A stretch of DNA of 5,768 bases from an uncultured Eubacteriales bacterium (GTDB lineage: Bacteria; Bacillota; Clostridia; Lachnospirales; Anaerotignaceae). Numbering within the stretch: position 1 is the first letter of the stretch; every line of letters starts with the position of its first letter. The notes beneath the pieces were generated by a model. It did no database searches, was not told where the DNA came from, and saw only the letters and a program-made list of their open reading frames with translations. Shown in pieces: positions 4,762 through 5,768 of this stretch. The DNA lies in NCBI GenBank assembly GCA_934552695.1, contig CAKTER010000105.1, positions 1 to 5,768 on the forward strand. Reading direction: 5' to 3'. Position numbers and translations under genes: made by a program.

Positions 4762-5768
4762 CCGATTCCCGGTTTTTTTTCACCCAGCCGGCTTTATTCA
4801 CCTGTTTGGCCCGGGCAATGGCCAGGCTTCCGGCCTCCACCCGCTCCGTAATGGTGGACCCCGCGGCGGTATAAGCCCGGTCCTCCACGGTGACCGGGGC
4901 CACCAGATTGGTATTGCAACCGATAAAGCAGTCGTCCCCAATGGTGGTGCGGTGCTTTTTCACCCCATCGTAGTTCACCACCACGGTGCCGCAGCCAAAG
5001 TTCACCCGGCAGCCCACGTCGGCATCGCCAATGTAGGTCAGGTGGTTGGCCTTGGTGCCCTCGCCCAGTCTGGAGTTTTTAATCTCCACAAAGTCGCCCA
5101 CCTTCACCTTCCGCTCCAACACGGTATGGGGCCGCAGATACGCATAGGGGCCTACCACACAGTCCGGGCCAATTTGGGCCTCCAACGCCGTAGAGGTCTG
5201 GAAGGTCACGCCGTCGGCCACTGTGGTATCGGTTAGCCGGCTGTGAGGGCCAATCACGCAGTTTTCTCCAATGCAGGTTTTTCCCTCCAGCATGGTCCCG
5301 GGCAGCAGCACCGTATCCCGGCCCACGGCCACTCCGGCGTCCACATAGGTGCTGGACGGGTCGGTTACTGTCACGCCGCTTTGCATCAGCCCCTCCAAAA
5401 TCCTCTGCCGCATCACATCTCCGGCCCGGGCCAGCTGCACCCGGTCGTTGACCCCGGCAAACTCCCCGGCGTCCGCCGCCGGCATCACACCCACCGGACG
5501 GCCCGCCGCCCGCAAAATCCCCAAAGCGTCGGTCAAATAGTATTCGTGCTGGGCGTTGTTGTCCGTCAGCCGATCCAGAGCAAACAGTAAGTCGGCCCCC
5601 CGGAAACAATACACCCCGGTGTTGGTTTCCCGAATGGCCTTTTGGGCCTCGGTGGCGTCCTTTTGCTCTACAATGGCGGCAAAGTCCCCGGCCTTATCCC
5701 GCACAATCCGGCCATAGCCCGTAGGGTCGTCCATGACCGCCGCCACCCCCGTTGCGCTGTTCCCCGCA
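4751..5768 (-). CDS. glmU: Bifunctional UDP-GlcNAc pyrophosphorylase / glucosamine-1-phosphate N-acetyltransferase (partial, 5' end outside window)
   Basis: GlmU acetylates glucosamine 1-phosphate with acetyl-CoA and then couples the product to UTP, giving UDP-GlcNAc for peptidoglycan and other wall polymers. The frame is open to the right edge. About 338 residues are visible of a usual 450-460, so roughly the first 110-120, including the nucleotide-binding start, lie outside. A GTG at 5746 is internal and not the start. The uridyltransferase part shows DDPTGYGRIVR, NTGVYCF, NNAQHEYYLTD and GVNDR, whose Asn matches a metal ligand in E. coli GlmU. A left-handed beta-helix of hexapeptide repeats follows (roughly 5370-4830), with LRPHT, EIKNSRLGEG, KANHLTYIGDA (catalytic His), NYDG and SLAIARAKQ. 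Both active sites look intact as far as visible. It lies upstream of prs in the same direction, the usual Firmicute order. Confidence 0.97.
   Translation of the reverse strand, partial: AGNSATGVAAVMDDPTGYGRIVRDKAGDFAAIVEQKDATEAQKAIRETNTGVYCFRGADLLFALDRLTDNNAQHEYYLTDALGILRAAGRPVGVMPAADAGEFAGVNDRVQLARAGDVMRQRILEGLMQSGVTVTDPSSTYVDAGVAVGRDTVLLPGTMLEGKTCIGENCVIGPHSRLTDTTVADGVTFQTSTALEAQIGPDCVVGPYAYLRPHTVLERKVKVGDFVEIKNSRLGEGTKANHLTYIGDADVGCRVNFGCGTVVVNYDGVKKHRTTIGDDCFIGCNTNLVAPVTVEDRAYTAAGSTITERVEAGSLAIARAKQVNKAGWVKKNRESVEK

Noticed and set aside
4187..5236. Plus-strand open frame of 349 codons opposite prs and glmU
   Set aside because: It is long only because of GC-rich antisense composition. 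It spans two well-conserved genes and their intergenic gap, and its protein is His/Gly/Asn-rich without family features.

Overview
This window looks like chromosomal DNA of a GC-rich, low-oxygen Firmicute, most likely a gut Clostridia member of the Oscillospiraceae/Ruminococcaceae type. The reasons are strong AGGAGG-type ribosome binding sites, sigma-A promoters of the TTGACT-17-TATGAT kind, tRNA genes without encoded CCA, the adjacent glmU-prs pair, and a secreted SLH-domain protein. The species assignment is inference from family and layout, not from a database search.

Layout from left to right. The 5' part of a class II CCA-adding tRNA nucleotidyltransferase gene (cca) runs leftward off the window (807 to 1). 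Diverging from it, a tRNA-Lys(CTT) gene with its own promoter and terminator lies at 953-1025. Next is a monocistronic MBL-fold hydrolase gene (1188-2195) with a near-consensus promoter, a palindrome just behind the -10 box and an intrinsic terminator. A 395-base gene-free stretch follows (2196-2590). It holds that terminator, a second long terminator-like hairpin with no obvious client gene, a minus-strand terminator-like hairpin, a promoter, and a GC-rich inverted-repeat element in the leader of the next gene. That gene (2591-3592) encodes a secreted protein with an unrecognised N-terminal beta-rich region, a threonine/proline/alanine linker built of an exact-length tandem repeat, and three SLH modules. 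It converges on prs, with one bidirectional terminator between them (3615-3656). prs (PRPP synthase) and glmU (UDP-GlcNAc pyrophosphorylase/glucosamine-1-P acetyltransferase, 5' end outside the window) run leftward as a likely operon. prs also appears to have its own promoter, overlapping the 3' end of glmU.

How the genes relate. cca and the tRNA-Lys are functionally linked, because the tRNA lacks CCA and needs the neighbouring enzyme for maturation. glmU feeds peptidoglycan and cell-wall polymer synthesis, and prs feeds nucleotide, His and Trp synthesis. The SLH protein probably sits on the wall. Most of the window is ordinary housekeeping. I found no clear sign of a new multi-gene system. 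The least explained part is the SLH gene and its leader (about 2233-3100).
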